Positions 7,901 to 15,837 of a stretch of DNA of 32,967 bases are shown here, piece after piece; the first letter of the stretch is position 1; each line of letters begins with the position of its first letter. Source of the DNA: Gemmatimonadota bacterium (GTDB lineage: Bacteria; Gemmatimonadota; Gemmatimonadetes; Gemmatimonadales; GWC2-71-9). Below the pieces are notes generated by a model. The model was not told the origin of the DNA, did not search any database, and saw only the letters and a list, made by a program, of their open reading frames with translations. A program made the translations under genes and the position numbers. The stretch covers positions 1 through 32,967 of the forward strand of contig QHUK01000052.1 of assembly GCA_003222085.1 (NCBI GenBank). The letters run 5' to 3'.

Positions 7901-8178
7901 GGGACGTCGGCTTCGAACGTCTGCGGCAGCACCAGCGGGACGCCCCCCTCCCACCGACCGATCGTGCGCAGCGTGAGGATCCGACGGTCGTCGACCCGGA
8001 TGCGGAACCGACAGCTCACGCCGCGGCGGCGGAGCGTCCAGTCGGCCGAGTCGAAGTAGATGTCGCGCTGGAAGAACGTATCCACGGGGCCGGAGCGGAG
8101 ACCCAGTGGGAGCGCGTCCAGCACCATGCGGTTCAGCAGCTCCAGCGTCGGGACCTCGCCCCTCCACTCGGGCGTCAT
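4963..8178 (-). CDS. ppk1: Polyphosphate kinase 1 with N-terminal CYTH/VTC-like and Nudix-like domains
   Basis: A 1071-residue protein, about 370 residues longer than a usual PPK1. Residues about 385-1071 are a full PPK1, which transfers the ATP gamma-phosphate to polyphosphate: STNLDEFFMVRVD begins it, YVHIGTGNYN carries the phospho-histidine H838, and FLEHARIYHF carries the second histidine H978. Residues about 1-215 resemble a CYTH/VTC triphosphate-tunnel domain (IYFDSADWTLRRRGVSCRFR, ILTLRTIGRWEGG, QELKLRELARG). Residues about 220-335 look like a Nudix fold whose catalytic box is degenerate: GEETCREILRTFFG lacks the paired glutamates. The start follows the upstream stop by two bases and overlaps the downstream gene by 14, so it sits mid-operon. 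PPK1 is certain; the two N-terminal domains are inferred by eye. Confidence 0.9.
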   Translation of the reverse strand: MTPEWRGEVPTLELLNRMVLDALPLGLRSGPVDTFFQRDIYFDSADWTLRRRGVSCRFRIRVDDRRILTLRTIGRWEGGVPLVLPQTFEADVPELEGEQALAGTSDPARRLRSLIDPALLLPRIQFETERRVRHTRAGWFSRGRYDVVYDVVTVRGRQRAQTFQELKLRELARGRPGLDRLARAFQDQYGLRPLLVGKVDRAAALLRELESGALARPARGEREVALVAVEGGSIAMLTESTALTLPVRRGTGEETCREILRTFFGTADGQVRFLGTAPGALTGTRPVLEVWLARVSEARGAGVAGRVQWLPLDELLAAAGSPGLRDPRTLAALTVAARSDVLAEWKRRGEPERGTAPRQTVERRVRLSEFVPRPSAAGVDGAAPEHFLDGDLSLLEFNARVLDLAEDPRVPLLARIRFLSVLSTNLDEFFMVRVDALKRAAATGAGGPAAGAGGLAADEQLDAIGIRVRALLERQARCFTAKCLPALAAHGVRILRWSELAAAQQELLRRYFTEEIFPFITPQAMTRAPGHPFPLIANLRLSLAVVVRDAPGGPMHFAYLKVPETVSRFVKLADESGFVAVEDVIRAQLGLVYPGRFVEEAYAFRVTRGADLELDERHAVSLLQVIEEETKRRPYGAAVRVEIAGEMPEAVRELLLRELQFEEAAASSPPGAGDLYAVDGLLDLGALRELARLPLPELDYPPHHGRAPLEEGRSIFAILAERDVLVHHPYDAFEATVQRLVVEAADDPDVVAIKLTLYRAGGRSEIVDALLRAAGRGREVFVFVELKARFDEERNIEWAKKLEQGGIRVVYGLVELKTHAKTALIVRRERDGIRRYVHIGTGNYNAATAALYTDVGLLSADPELGADLHDLFNELSGSSRPPQTAFRQILVAPTYLAKRLVELIDREAAHARAGRDARIRAKLNGLADPEIITALYRASQAGVDIALVVRGVCTLRPGVVGLSERIRVVSVLGRFLEHARIYHFANGDAAEYYIGSADWRPRNLRQRVEVVTPVRDAACRSRLDAILAAELDDPTAWDLDSDGSYHRRAPAPGGESRSFQERLLGLASATA

Positions 8179-8180
8179 AC

Positions 8181-10775
8181 CTAGTAGGCGAATCCCGCCC
8201 GCACGTACACCCGTGTGCCCTCGACGCTGTGCGCCGCCGCCACGGACAGGGTGTTGGCGGCGCTCAGGAACGAGAACCAGAGGCCCCCGCCGGCAGCCGC
8301 GTGCCAGCGGTCCGATGTCTCGCCCGACAGGTACACCCGGCCGGCGTCCCCGAGGCCGAACACCCCAAACTGGACCGGCACCAGCAGGAAGAACCTGGCG
8401 ACAGACAGTCGCAGCTCCACGTTCCCGAAGACCGCGGCATCGCCCGCGAAGCGATGGTCGAAGAAGCCTCTCACCGTCGTCGACCCGCCGATGTAGGCCA
8501 TTTCATAGAAAGGAATAGAATCAAAGGTCCCCCAGACCTTCTTCCCGCCGACGCGCAGGGCAAGCGTCGGGTGCAGCGGGATCCGGGCCGTGAGGTACGA
8601 GCTCGCCTGGGCGTGACCCTCGCCGAACGGCGACGTCACGTCCAGCGCCCGCGCGTAGTAGCTCCCGCCGAGATCGAAGGTGATCCCGTGGCGCGCGGCC
8701 CGGGGCTGATCACGCGTGTCGACGTGGAATTCCGCTGCGCCACCGACCTGGCCCAGGTCGCCGACGCCGTAGGGCTTGATGGCGTCGATCAACGTGCCGC
8801 TCTCGAGGCTGGTATGGGCGAATTTCAGCACCGGGCCGATCGAGAAGCTCGCCGCCGTCGAGAATGGGAACTCCAGGGCGGGCGCGACGAGGTACTGCTG
8901 CGGCTTCACCTTGTGGAAGTCCTTCGAGCCCGGTCCCGGGGTTTCATTGCCGAAGGCGTAGAACCGCAGCACGTCGATCCCCGAGGCGCGGAGGTGAAGC
9001 CGCACGATGGCGGGAGGTACGATGCCACGGAACTCACCCGTGAACTCGGCGCGGTAGGTCTGGGCGGCCGTCGCATACCCCGCGCGCACTCTCACGTGGG
9101 AGTTGTACGGCAGGCGCCGGAAGTCGTACCCGGTCCCGTCGGCGCCCGCTCCCACGAACAGGCCGACGTCCGGCGAATAGTCGACCCACGTCAGGGGCAT
9201 CCAGTGCGAGCCCCAATCGCGCGGCCGCCCGAGCGTCGACGTATCGCGCGGCGGCTCGTCGTAGTGGCGGCGGTCCACGGACGTCCCCGGTCCCCTCACG
9301 AAGCGGTCGTTCCCACGGTCGTCGTAGAACTGCGTCCTGCCGACCCGCGAGGAGTCCATCAGCTCGTCATCCCCGCCACCGCCGATCACGCGGAGCAGCG
9401 GTCCCGCTCCTGATCCGGGAGAGCCGCGCACGACGAGCCGATCATCCCCGCCGTGCAGGTAGACCCGGATCTCCTCCGTCTCCCGGCGGTCGAACGTCCG
9501 GCGGTAGTACGGAGCCGCCGCGCCGTCAGCCGACAGCCGCACCGTGACGCGCCCGCCGCCGAGACGCTCGATGACCGCGATATCACGCTCATCCGTGGCG
9601 TGGATGTCCACGACGCCGGCCAGCAGCGCATAGTAGCGATCGCTGACCTCCCGCAGGTGATCCCGGCGCCGCCGCAGCGCTCGGGTCAGGGCGGGACCAC
9701 TCGGCCGGAAGTATTCCGGGGGGAGCCGCCGCACGGCGGCATCGATCACCGAATCGGTGAGCCGTGCCTGGAGCGCCTTGGCGACCGAGTCCCACACCGG
9801 CTTCTCGAGATCCACGAGGAGCCGCCGGTCGGCGACCTGCCCGGTCAAGGTGAGGCGCCAGATGCTCGGGTAGTCGTCGCCGAAGCCGATAACCTGGGGC
9901 CAGTAGTACCCGGTGAGCCAGATGAGCACGCCGTCGAGGCGGGCGAACGCTTGATCGCGGTCGCGGGGGATGGGCCGCCACCAATGGACCTCACCGGAGT
10001 CGAAGCGCGCCCAGCGCCACTGGTCCTGGTGCCGGTCCCAGTCGCCGATGAAGACGTCCATCAGGCGGGCCGCGAGAAACGCCCGCGAGTCGACCCGGTT
10101 GCGCGCGCTGTGCTCGAGATGCTCGAACAGCTTTTTCGTCCCCGCGAGCTCGACCGCGCCAGCGAACGCGACCTCGTTGTCCGGCGGCTCCGTGGGGCGC
10201 TCCTCGATCATGCCGAGCTTGAAGCCGGGGCGCACGCAGTCGAACCCATTGAGGCGCGGGTCGTCGGGCAGGAGGGCCATCCGCGGCTCCACGTGCAGGA
10301 TGCCGGCGGCGTCGAGCAGCGGCGCCACCACCAGGGGCGCGCCGGGATGCGCCGAGCTGATCTGGTCCTGCACCAGGTTCTTGGCGAAGGTCGCCCGCAG
10401 CTCTGGCGGCAGGGCCAACGTGGGATCCTTGTCCACCGAGCGGAACACGTACTGCCGTCCGTCCTTGCCCAGGAGGCGCAGCACCTTCGTCTGACGACGG
10501 CCGCCACAACCGGTGGGCGTGAGGCCTCCGGCGAACCGGGACAAGTCGAGCACGTCGACCGCGACGGGCGTCGCCCACAGGTCGCGGTAATGCGCGCCCA
10601 GGAGCAGGCGATGCAGCCACCCCGCCCGGTAGTGGTCTCCCGCCGCCACGGTCCGGCTCGTCGGCGACCCCGGGGGGCGGGCCGCCACCGTTTGCCCGGT
10701 GAGGCCCATCGGCGCGAGCGCCACCGCGAGCCCGAGCCCGATACCGCGCCGTCGCGCTCTGCTTAGTTGAGCCAT
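8181..10775 (-). CDS. Outer-membrane beta-barrel protein (surface-antigen type) with kinase-like N-terminal region
   Basis: An 864-residue protein from ATG 10775, with GGAGGAG at good distance and a signal peptide ending near GLTGQTVAA. The frame is open further upstream, but that part is a shadow of the phosphatase gene. Residues about 60-330 hold VFRSVDKDP, GDWDRHQDQW (D247, H249) and IPRDRDQAF (D272, D274), a pattern like the catalytic loop and metal site of atypical HipA/CotH/PI-kinase folds. The C-terminal half is beta-rich and has YIGGSTTVRGFFDHRFAGD, typical of Omp85/surface-antigen barrels. Its start overlaps the phosphatase stop by 13 bases. As I recall, Bacteroidetes carry a fused phosphatase-barrel protein of this kind. 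Barrel is likely; kinase activity is speculative. Confidence 0.8.
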   Translation of the reverse strand: MAQLSRARRRGIGLGLAVALAPMGLTGQTVAARPPGSPTSRTVAAGDHYRAGWLHRLLLGAHYRDLWATPVAVDVLDLSRFAGGLTPTGCGGRRQTKVLRLLGKDGRQYVFRSVDKDPTLALPPELRATFAKNLVQDQISSAHPGAPLVVAPLLDAAGILHVEPRMALLPDDPRLNGFDCVRPGFKLGMIEERPTEPPDNEVAFAGAVELAGTKKLFEHLEHSARNRVDSRAFLAARLMDVFIGDWDRHQDQWRWARFDSGEVHWWRPIPRDRDQAFARLDGVLIWLTGYYWPQVIGFGDDYPSIWRLTLTGQVADRRLLVDLEKPVWDSVAKALQARLTDSVIDAAVRRLPPEYFRPSGPALTRALRRRRDHLREVSDRYYALLAGVVDIHATDERDIAVIERLGGGRVTVRLSADGAAAPYYRRTFDRRETEEIRVYLHGGDDRLVVRGSPGSGAGPLLRVIGGGGDDELMDSSRVGRTQFYDDRGNDRFVRGPGTSVDRRHYDEPPRDTSTLGRPRDWGSHWMPLTWVDYSPDVGLFVGAGADGTGYDFRRLPYNSHVRVRAGYATAAQTYRAEFTGEFRGIVPPAIVRLHLRASGIDVLRFYAFGNETPGPGSKDFHKVKPQQYLVAPALEFPFSTAASFSIGPVLKFAHTSLESGTLIDAIKPYGVGDLGQVGGAAEFHVDTRDQPRAARHGITFDLGGSYYARALDVTSPFGEGHAQASSYLTARIPLHPTLALRVGGKKVWGTFDSIPFYEMAYIGGSTTVRGFFDHRFAGDAAVFGNVELRLSVARFFLLVPVQFGVFGLGDAGRVYLSGETSDRWHAAAGGGLWFSFLSAANTLSVAAAHSVEGTRVYVRAGFAY

Positions 10776-11926
10776 AGGCCGAACTCCTCCGCCGCATGTC
10801 CGACGCGATCGACGATCATCACGCCCAGGCGGGCGCGGCCGTCGCGCAGAAACTCGACACGCATGAATCCGCTGGCGCTGCGCGCGAACCGGGTGCTGTC
10901 GAGCGCCGTGACGCGGTAGTGATGCCCGAAGGTGCCCGCCCCGCTCACGAGCTCGTAGCGGGCGCTGGTCCCGCCGATCACCTGGAGCGCGTGGTCGTGG
11001 CCCGCCGCATAGATGAACGGGGCGGAGCCGGCGAACGCGCTGTCGAGCGCGGCGCGCATTCGCCGGTAGGTCGCGCTCGAGACGTCCTGGCGCGAGATCC
11101 CGCTCTCCCGGGCGATCGGATACACCGAGCCGATGAGGGGGAGAGGAATCCAGAGCCATGACTTGAAGTTCCGCAACGGGAAGACGTGATCCTGCCACCC
11201 GAAGTATCCGCCGTGCGGGCCGCCGCTCACCAGCGGATGGTGGGCGATGACGACCACGTGGCGCGCGCCGGCCGTGCCCAGTGCCGCTCGAACGGAATCG
11301 ATCACTTCGCGCTCGGAGTCGGCGGGACACGACGACGCGGGATGCTGCGGCTTCGGTCCTTCCTGGAGCCACCACTGGGTGTCGAGGGCCACGAGCCGCA
11401 CGACCCGTCCCACATCGAGGACGGCGGGGCCCGGACAGCCGCCACCCGGCAGGAAGGTGACGTGGGCATCGCGCTGCGCCGCGATGAAACGCTCCTGCCG
11501 TCGCACGGCATCCCAGCCGCCGGGTTGCATGCTGTCCCAGTCGTGATTGCCCGGCACGAAAACGCCACGGGCCCCGCTTGCGTGGAGGACACGCAGCTCC
11601 TGCGTGAGCGCGCGATCGGCGGCAGCGCGGGTGGGGGCGGCCGAGTCCGGCATGCCGCTCGGGTAGACATTGTCGCCAAGGAACACGATGACGGCGTGCG
11701 GCACGGACGCCGCGGCGGCCCGGAGCCCCATGAACACTGGCTCCGAATCGGGCGGCACGGCCGGCGCGCCCGCGTCACCTATGAGAAAGAGGGTAAGGTC
11801 GATCTCCGCCGGGGGGGCCGGGGGGACCGCTGCCGGAGCGGCGCCCCCCGCACTCGCGTGGCCACATCCGTGCAGCCCGATCCACAGGGACGTCCACGCG
11901 GCGAGCCGCCACGCCGAAGACCTCAT
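10763..11926 (-). CDS. Calcineurin-like metallophosphoesterase lipoprotein
   Basis: A 387-residue protein with a signal peptide and lipobox LHGC near residue 21, so it is predicted to be a lipid-anchored envelope enzyme. The dimetal phosphoesterase motifs appear in order: IGDAG, FLGDNVYPSG, VPGNHDWDS, VVIAHHPLVSGG and AAGHDHALQV. The start ATG 11926 has AAGGGA just upstream and lies seven bases after the DUF4956 stop. The 3' end overlaps the barrel gene by 13 bases, implying coupled translation and joint function. The substrate is unknown; context suggests a phosphorylated protein, lipid or polyphosphate at the cell surface. Purple-acid-phosphatase-like activity is the simplest reading. Confidence 0.88.
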   Translation of the reverse strand: MRSSAWRLAAWTSLWIGLHGCGHASAGGAAPAAVPPAPPAEIDLTLFLIGDAGAPAVPPDSEPVFMGLRAAAASVPHAVIVFLGDNVYPSGMPDSAAPTRAAADRALTQELRVLHASGARGVFVPGNHDWDSMQPGGWDAVRRQERFIAAQRDAHVTFLPGGGCPGPAVLDVGRVVRLVALDTQWWLQEGPKPQHPASSCPADSEREVIDSVRAALGTAGARHVVVIAHHPLVSGGPHGGYFGWQDHVFPLRNFKSWLWIPLPLIGSVYPIARESGISRQDVSSATYRRMRAALDSAFAGSAPFIYAAGHDHALQVIGGTSARYELVSGAGTFGHHYRVTALDSTRFARSASGFMRVEFLRDGRARLGVMIVDRVGHAAEEFGLWLN

Positions 11927-11933
11927 TCGTCCC

Positions 11934-12998
11934 TTAGCGTTTCTTCAGGCCGCGGAGCGAACGATACTCGGCGGCGTCGACGGGGGGGCTGCCGCGCCCC
12001 TTGAGGGCGTCGAGGAGGGTCGCGGGCAGGAACTCGTCCCGGAGTCGCAGCAGGTACTCGAGGGTGGACCGTCCCTGCTCGGCCGGCACGATTTCGGCCA
12101 GCCTCCAGCGCCTGGCCTGGACTTCCAGGAGCTCTTCGACGACCCGCTGAGCGGCTTCCGGTTGTGTCGTGTGCACGAGCAGCATGCCGTTGAACCGGTC
12201 CTCTTTCTTGTCGCCCGAGCGGGCCATCACGTAGGCCTGCAGTCGGGCGGCGCGGTCCGCCACCTCCTCGAGCTCGTGGGGCGCGAGCGCCGCGAGCAGG
12301 TCCGGATCCCCGACCGCCAGCATAGCGGAGGACCGCCGGCGTGGGCCGAGGAGCGCTTCGGCGGGGGAGAGCGCCGGGGTGCGGCTCCGCTGGTCCGCGT
12401 AGATGTTGCCCACGTTGAGCTCCCACAGCGCGAGCACCACCACGTTGAACATGATCGACATCACCGCCGCGACGGTCGGCGAATAGACGCCGGCGGCGAC
12501 GCCGACCGCGAGGGCGAGGAAAATGTAGACGGCGTCCTTCGTATCCTTGAGCGTATTGCGGAACCGTACCGCCGCGACGATCGCCGCGAGCGTGAACGCG
12601 AGGGCGAGGCTGTTCTGGATGAGAATCACCGTGGCGGCCACCGTCATGGGCAAGATGATGACGGTCTGCACGACCGATTGGTCGTAGCCCGAGCGCTGCT
12701 TGGTGAGCATGTACACCCAGGAGACCGGAAGCACGAGCAGCACCGCCGTCAGCATCGACAGCAAGGTCACGAGCCCCCACTGACCCTGCGACAGGGTCGC
12801 GACCGCCTGGGTGGCCTCGTCGACCAGGCGACCACGGCTGGCCACGGCCCCGAGCAACGACATCTGCCGCACGCGGTCGAGCAGCTCGGGGATTCCGGGC
12901 AGGAACCTGATCACCAGCCATGCGGCGAGGCCGAGCAGCGCGTAGTACGCTGCCAGCCGCAGGTAGGGGGAGCTCCGCACAGGACCGCCGCTGTCCAC
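11934..12998 (-). CDS. DUF4956 family membrane protein
   Basis: A 354-residue protein with one N-terminal transmembrane segment (YYALLGLAAWLVIRFLPG), three or four more between about residues 75 and 195, and a soluble C-terminal domain. AIVAAVRFRNTLKDTKDAVY followed by a glycine-rich hydrophobic run is the core DUF4956 signature. DUF4956 genes are often found beside VTC-type polyphosphate polymerases and CotH-type kinases; function is not established. Here it heads an operon with a CYTH-PPK1 fusion and a kinase-like barrel protein. The start GTG 12998 has no ribosome site; TACAAT lies six bases upstream, suggesting a leaderless mRNA. Confidence 0.83.
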   Translation of the reverse strand: MDSGGPVRSSPYLRLAAYYALLGLAAWLVIRFLPGIPELLDRVRQMSLLGAVASRGRLVDEATQAVATLSQGQWGLVTLLSMLTAVLLVLPVSWVYMLTKQRSGYDQSVVQTVIILPMTVAATVILIQNSLALAFTLAAIVAAVRFRNTLKDTKDAVYIFLALAVGVAAGVYSPTVAAVMSIMFNVVVLALWELNVGNIYADQRSRTPALSPAEALLGPRRRSSAMLAVGDPDLLAALAPHELEEVADRAARLQAYVMARSGDKKEDRFNGMLLVHTTQPEAAQRVVEELLEVQARRWRLAEIVPAEQGRSTLEYLLRLRDEFLPATLLDALKGRGSPPVDAAEYRSLRGLKKR

Positions 12999-13084
12999 GA
13001 GGAAATTGTAGCGCGCGGGACGGAATCGGCCAGGGGCCCGTCGCGACGCTCGCCCGGCAGACGGGGGGGCGCTAAGTTGCGCGC
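12999..13084. promoter_or_regulatory. Divergent promoter region with leaderless-type -10 elements on both strands
   Basis: This 86-base gap separates the minus-strand operon from the plus-strand kinase. On the minus strand TACAAT (plus positions 13005-13010) lies six bases before the GTG. On the plus strand TAAGTT (13073-13078) lies six bases before the ATG. TANNNT this close to the start is the pattern of leaderless transcripts. No convincing -35 elements or ribosome sites are visible on either side. Confidence 0.5.
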
Positions 13085-15742
13085 ATGTCTGACATTATCG
13101 ACACCTTGCGCGCGCGCCTGGCGCCCAGCTACGACGTGGAGCGCGAAATCGGCGCCGGGGGCATGGCCCGGGTGTTCCTGGCGGTGGAGCAGCATCCGCA
13201 CCGCCGGGTGGCCATCAAAGTACTCGATCCCGAGGTGTCCACCCGCCTGTTGCGCGAGCGGTTCATTCGCGAAGTGGACCTCTCCTCGAAGCTCAGCCAT
13301 CCCCATATCGTGCCGATCTTTTCGGCCGGCGAAGTCGACGGGCTGTTCTACTACGTCATGCCCTACGTCGAGGGGGAGTCGCTGCGGCATCGGCTGGTCC
13401 GCGAGCGGAAGCTGCCGCTCGCGGCGGCCCTCCACATCACGCGCGACGTCGCCGACGCGCTCGCCTTCGCCCACGCGCAGGGGATCATTCACCGCGACAT
13501 CAAGCCCGAGAACATCCTGCTCTCGGGCGACCACGCGATCGTCGCCGACTTCGGCATCGCGCGCGCCATCAGCGCCGCCGGGAGTTTGACGCTCACCCAG
13601 GCCGGCCAGCCGATCGGGTCGCCCGGCTACATGAGTCCCGAGCAGGCGCTGGCGCTCGGCGACCTCGACGCGCGCACGGACATCTACAGCCTCGGCTGCG
13701 TGCTGTTCGAGATGCTGGCGGGGGAGGCGCCGGTGGCGAGCATGGCGGAGCGCCTGGTGCACAACTGGGCGGCGCTGGAGACGAGCCCGGCGCTGCACGG
13801 ATCGGCCGCGGGAGTCGCGCGCGCCGTGAAGCACGCGATCTCGCGGGCGCTCGCCCCGCTCCCCGACGACCGGTTCCCCACGGTGACCGAGTTCGCGGCG
13901 GCGCTCGGGGGACCGGGCTATGAGACGAGCGTGCCGACCCGAGGCGTCTTCGCCGGCCGACGGGGACGGAGAGCCGCGCTGGTCTTGGGGGTCGCGGTCG
14001 TACTGCTCGGCGGGGGCGCCGCGGTCCGGCTGTGGCGCCATCGCGGCCCGGCGCTCAACGAGCGCCGGGTCGTTGTGGCGGTGATCGAGAACCATACCGG
14101 TGATCCCTCGCTCGACAACGTCGGACACATGGCGGCCGATTGGGTGACGCAGGGGCTCGCCCAGACAGGCCTGGTGGAGGTTGTATCGTCGATGTCGGTG
14201 ATGAGCTCCTCGGTCGCATCGGGGCGACACGGCGCCGGCCATCTCGACGCCGCGGGGCTGCAATCCCTGGGGCGCGAAACGGGCGCGGGCACGGTGGTCT
14301 CCGGCGCCTACTATCGGCAGGCCGACAGTCTCCGGTTCCAGGTCCAGATCTCGGCGGCTCATGACGGCACCGTGTTGCGCGCGCTCGAGCCGGTGGCAGG
14401 GCCGATCGCGCAGCCGCTCGTCGCCGTGGAAGCGGTGCGGCAGCGGGTGATGGCCACGCTGGCGACGCTGTTTGACTCGCGCCTGAGCTTCTGGGCGAAG
14501 TCCGCCGGTCAACCGCCGACGTTCCCGGCGTACCAGGAGTTCATCCAGGGGCTGGACCGCATGGTGCAGTTCGACTCACGGGGCGCGATCGGCCACTTCA
14601 GGCGCGCCGCGCGGGAAGACACGACGTTCCGGCTGCCGCTGATCTTCGCGGCGCACGAGCATATGGACCTGGGGGAGTTCGCCACGGCGGACTCGATCGC
14701 GCACGCGGTCGAGCGCGCTCCCGGCCGCCTCTCTCCCCTCGACCAGCACTATCTCACCTGGGTGCTCGCCCAGAGCCGGGGCGACCGCCAGCGAGCGCTG
14801 GAGACGGCGCGCGAGATGGCCGTCATCGCGCCGAATTCCGAGACGCTGTGGCTGGTGGCGCAGTGCGCGCTGGCGCTCAATCGGCCGCGCGAAATGATCG
14901 CCGCCCTGAGCGCGCTCGGGCCCGATCGCGGCCTGTTTCGGGGCTGGTCGGTCTACTGGTTCTATCTGACCTTCGGCTACCACCTGGTGGGGGATCATGG
15001 CCGCGAGCTGAAGGAGGCGCGCGAAGGGCGGCGGCGCCACCCCGCCGACTTTGCGGTGCTCGCAGCCGAAGTCCGGGCGCTCGCCGCCCTGGGCCGGGCG
15101 GCCGACATCACCGCGCGACTGGTCGAGGCGCCGAGCCTCCCGCCACAGCCAGGGTGGTCCCCCGCCGACATCGCCCTGATCGCGGCGCTCGAGCTGGCGG
15201 CGCACGATCACCGGGCGGAGGCGCCGGCGGCGGGCGGGTGGGCGGTGCGGTGGCTGGAAAGCCGGCCGCCGGCGGAGGCGCACTCCGTGGCCAACCGGTT
15301 TCGTCTCGCCCTCGCCTACTATGTGGGCGGACGGCTCGACGACACACGGCGCCTGCTCGAGGGTCTCGCGTCGGAGGCGGCGCACGGCGCCCCCGATTAC
15401 TCCACCATGCGGTGGATCGGCATCATCACGGGTGATTCGCCCGATCATTTGACGTTCCTGGGCTTTCTGGGCGTGATTGCGGCGCGCGATGGGAAGCGCG
15501 AGGCGGCGCTGCGGCTCGCGCAGACGCTCCAAGGGATGAGCCCTCGGTATCTGTACGGCCGGCACACGATGTGGCGGGCGCGGATCCACGCCGTGCTGGG
15601 CGAGCGGGATACCGCGGTCGCGCTGGTACAGGAGGCGTTCGCGCAGGGGTATCCGCGCGGCGGGGTGATGCACCTGTATCCGTCGCTCTGGACGCTGCGT
15701 GACTACCCGGCGTTCCGGGAGCTGCTGACGCCGAAGGAGTAG
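13085..15742 (+). CDS. Membrane-anchored Ser/Thr protein kinase with extracytoplasmic repeat domain
   Basis: An 885-residue PknB-type kinase. The glycine loop is IGAGGMARV (22-30), the ATP lysine K45 in VAIKVLD, the catalytic loop H136-R137-D138 with DIKPEN, and the metal-binding D155-F-G. The activation segment ends GYMSPEQAL. A single transmembrane helix lies at about 296-319. The 560-residue outer part begins with a region of the type VVAVIENHTGDPSLDN (often seen as a periplasmic adenylate-cyclase-like N-terminus) and continues with TPR-like helices. This architecture is common in Gemmatimonadota and Acidobacteria. It is divergent from the polyphosphate operon, so it may regulate it; that is inference. 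Substrates are unknown. Confidence 0.92.
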   Translation: MSDIIDTLRARLAPSYDVEREIGAGGMARVFLAVEQHPHRRVAIKVLDPEVSTRLLRERFIREVDLSSKLSHPHIVPIFSAGEVDGLFYYVMPYVEGESLRHRLVRERKLPLAAALHITRDVADALAFAHAQGIIHRDIKPENILLSGDHAIVADFGIARAISAAGSLTLTQAGQPIGSPGYMSPEQALALGDLDARTDIYSLGCVLFEMLAGEAPVASMAERLVHNWAALETSPALHGSAAGVARAVKHAISRALAPLPDDRFPTVTEFAAALGGPGYETSVPTRGVFAGRRGRRAALVLGVAVVLLGGGAAVRLWRHRGPALNERRVVVAVIENHTGDPSLDNVGHMAADWVTQGLAQTGLVEVVSSMSVMSSSVASGRHGAGHLDAAGLQSLGRETGAGTVVSGAYYRQADSLRFQVQISAAHDGTVLRALEPVAGPIAQPLVAVEAVRQRVMATLATLFDSRLSFWAKSAGQPPTFPAYQEFIQGLDRMVQFDSRGAIGHFRRAAREDTTFRLPLIFAAHEHMDLGEFATADSIAHAVERAPGRLSPLDQHYLTWVLAQSRGDRQRALETAREMAVIAPNSETLWLVAQCALALNRPREMIAALSALGPDRGLFRGWSVYWFYLTFGYHLVGDHGRELKEAREGRRRHPADFAVLAAEVRALAALGRAADITARLVEAPSLPPQPGWSPADIALIAALELAAHDHRAEAPAAGGWAVRWLESRPPAEAHSVANRFRLALAYYVGGRLDDTRRLLEGLASEAAHGAPDYSTMRWIGIITGDSPDHLTFLGFLGVIAARDGKREAALRLAQTLQGMSPRYLYGRHTMWRARIHAVLGERDTAVALVQEAFAQGYPRGGVMHLYPSLWTLRDYPAFRELLTPKE

Positions 15743-15837
15743 GGCGGGGGAGGCTGGACGACCGCGGGAACTCGGCATAATTACCAGTCAGGCGGCCCGC
15801 CGCTGCTTGTGCCCAACCCACACACGGGAGAACCCGC

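Noticed and set aside
10776..11375. 200-residue N-terminal extension of the barrel protein
   Set aside because: Arginine-rich out-of-frame reading of the phosphatase gene; ATG 10775 has a strong ribosome site and a signal peptide.
11670..13589. Plus-strand open frame of 639 residues crossing the phosphatase, DUF4956 gene and kinase start
   Set aside because: It spans two well-supported genes on the other strand and a kinase in another frame, with low-complexity Arg/Gly content.
12911..14512. Minus-strand open frame of 533 residues opposite the kinase
   Set aside because: Shadow of the kinase codons; no domain, arginine-rich.
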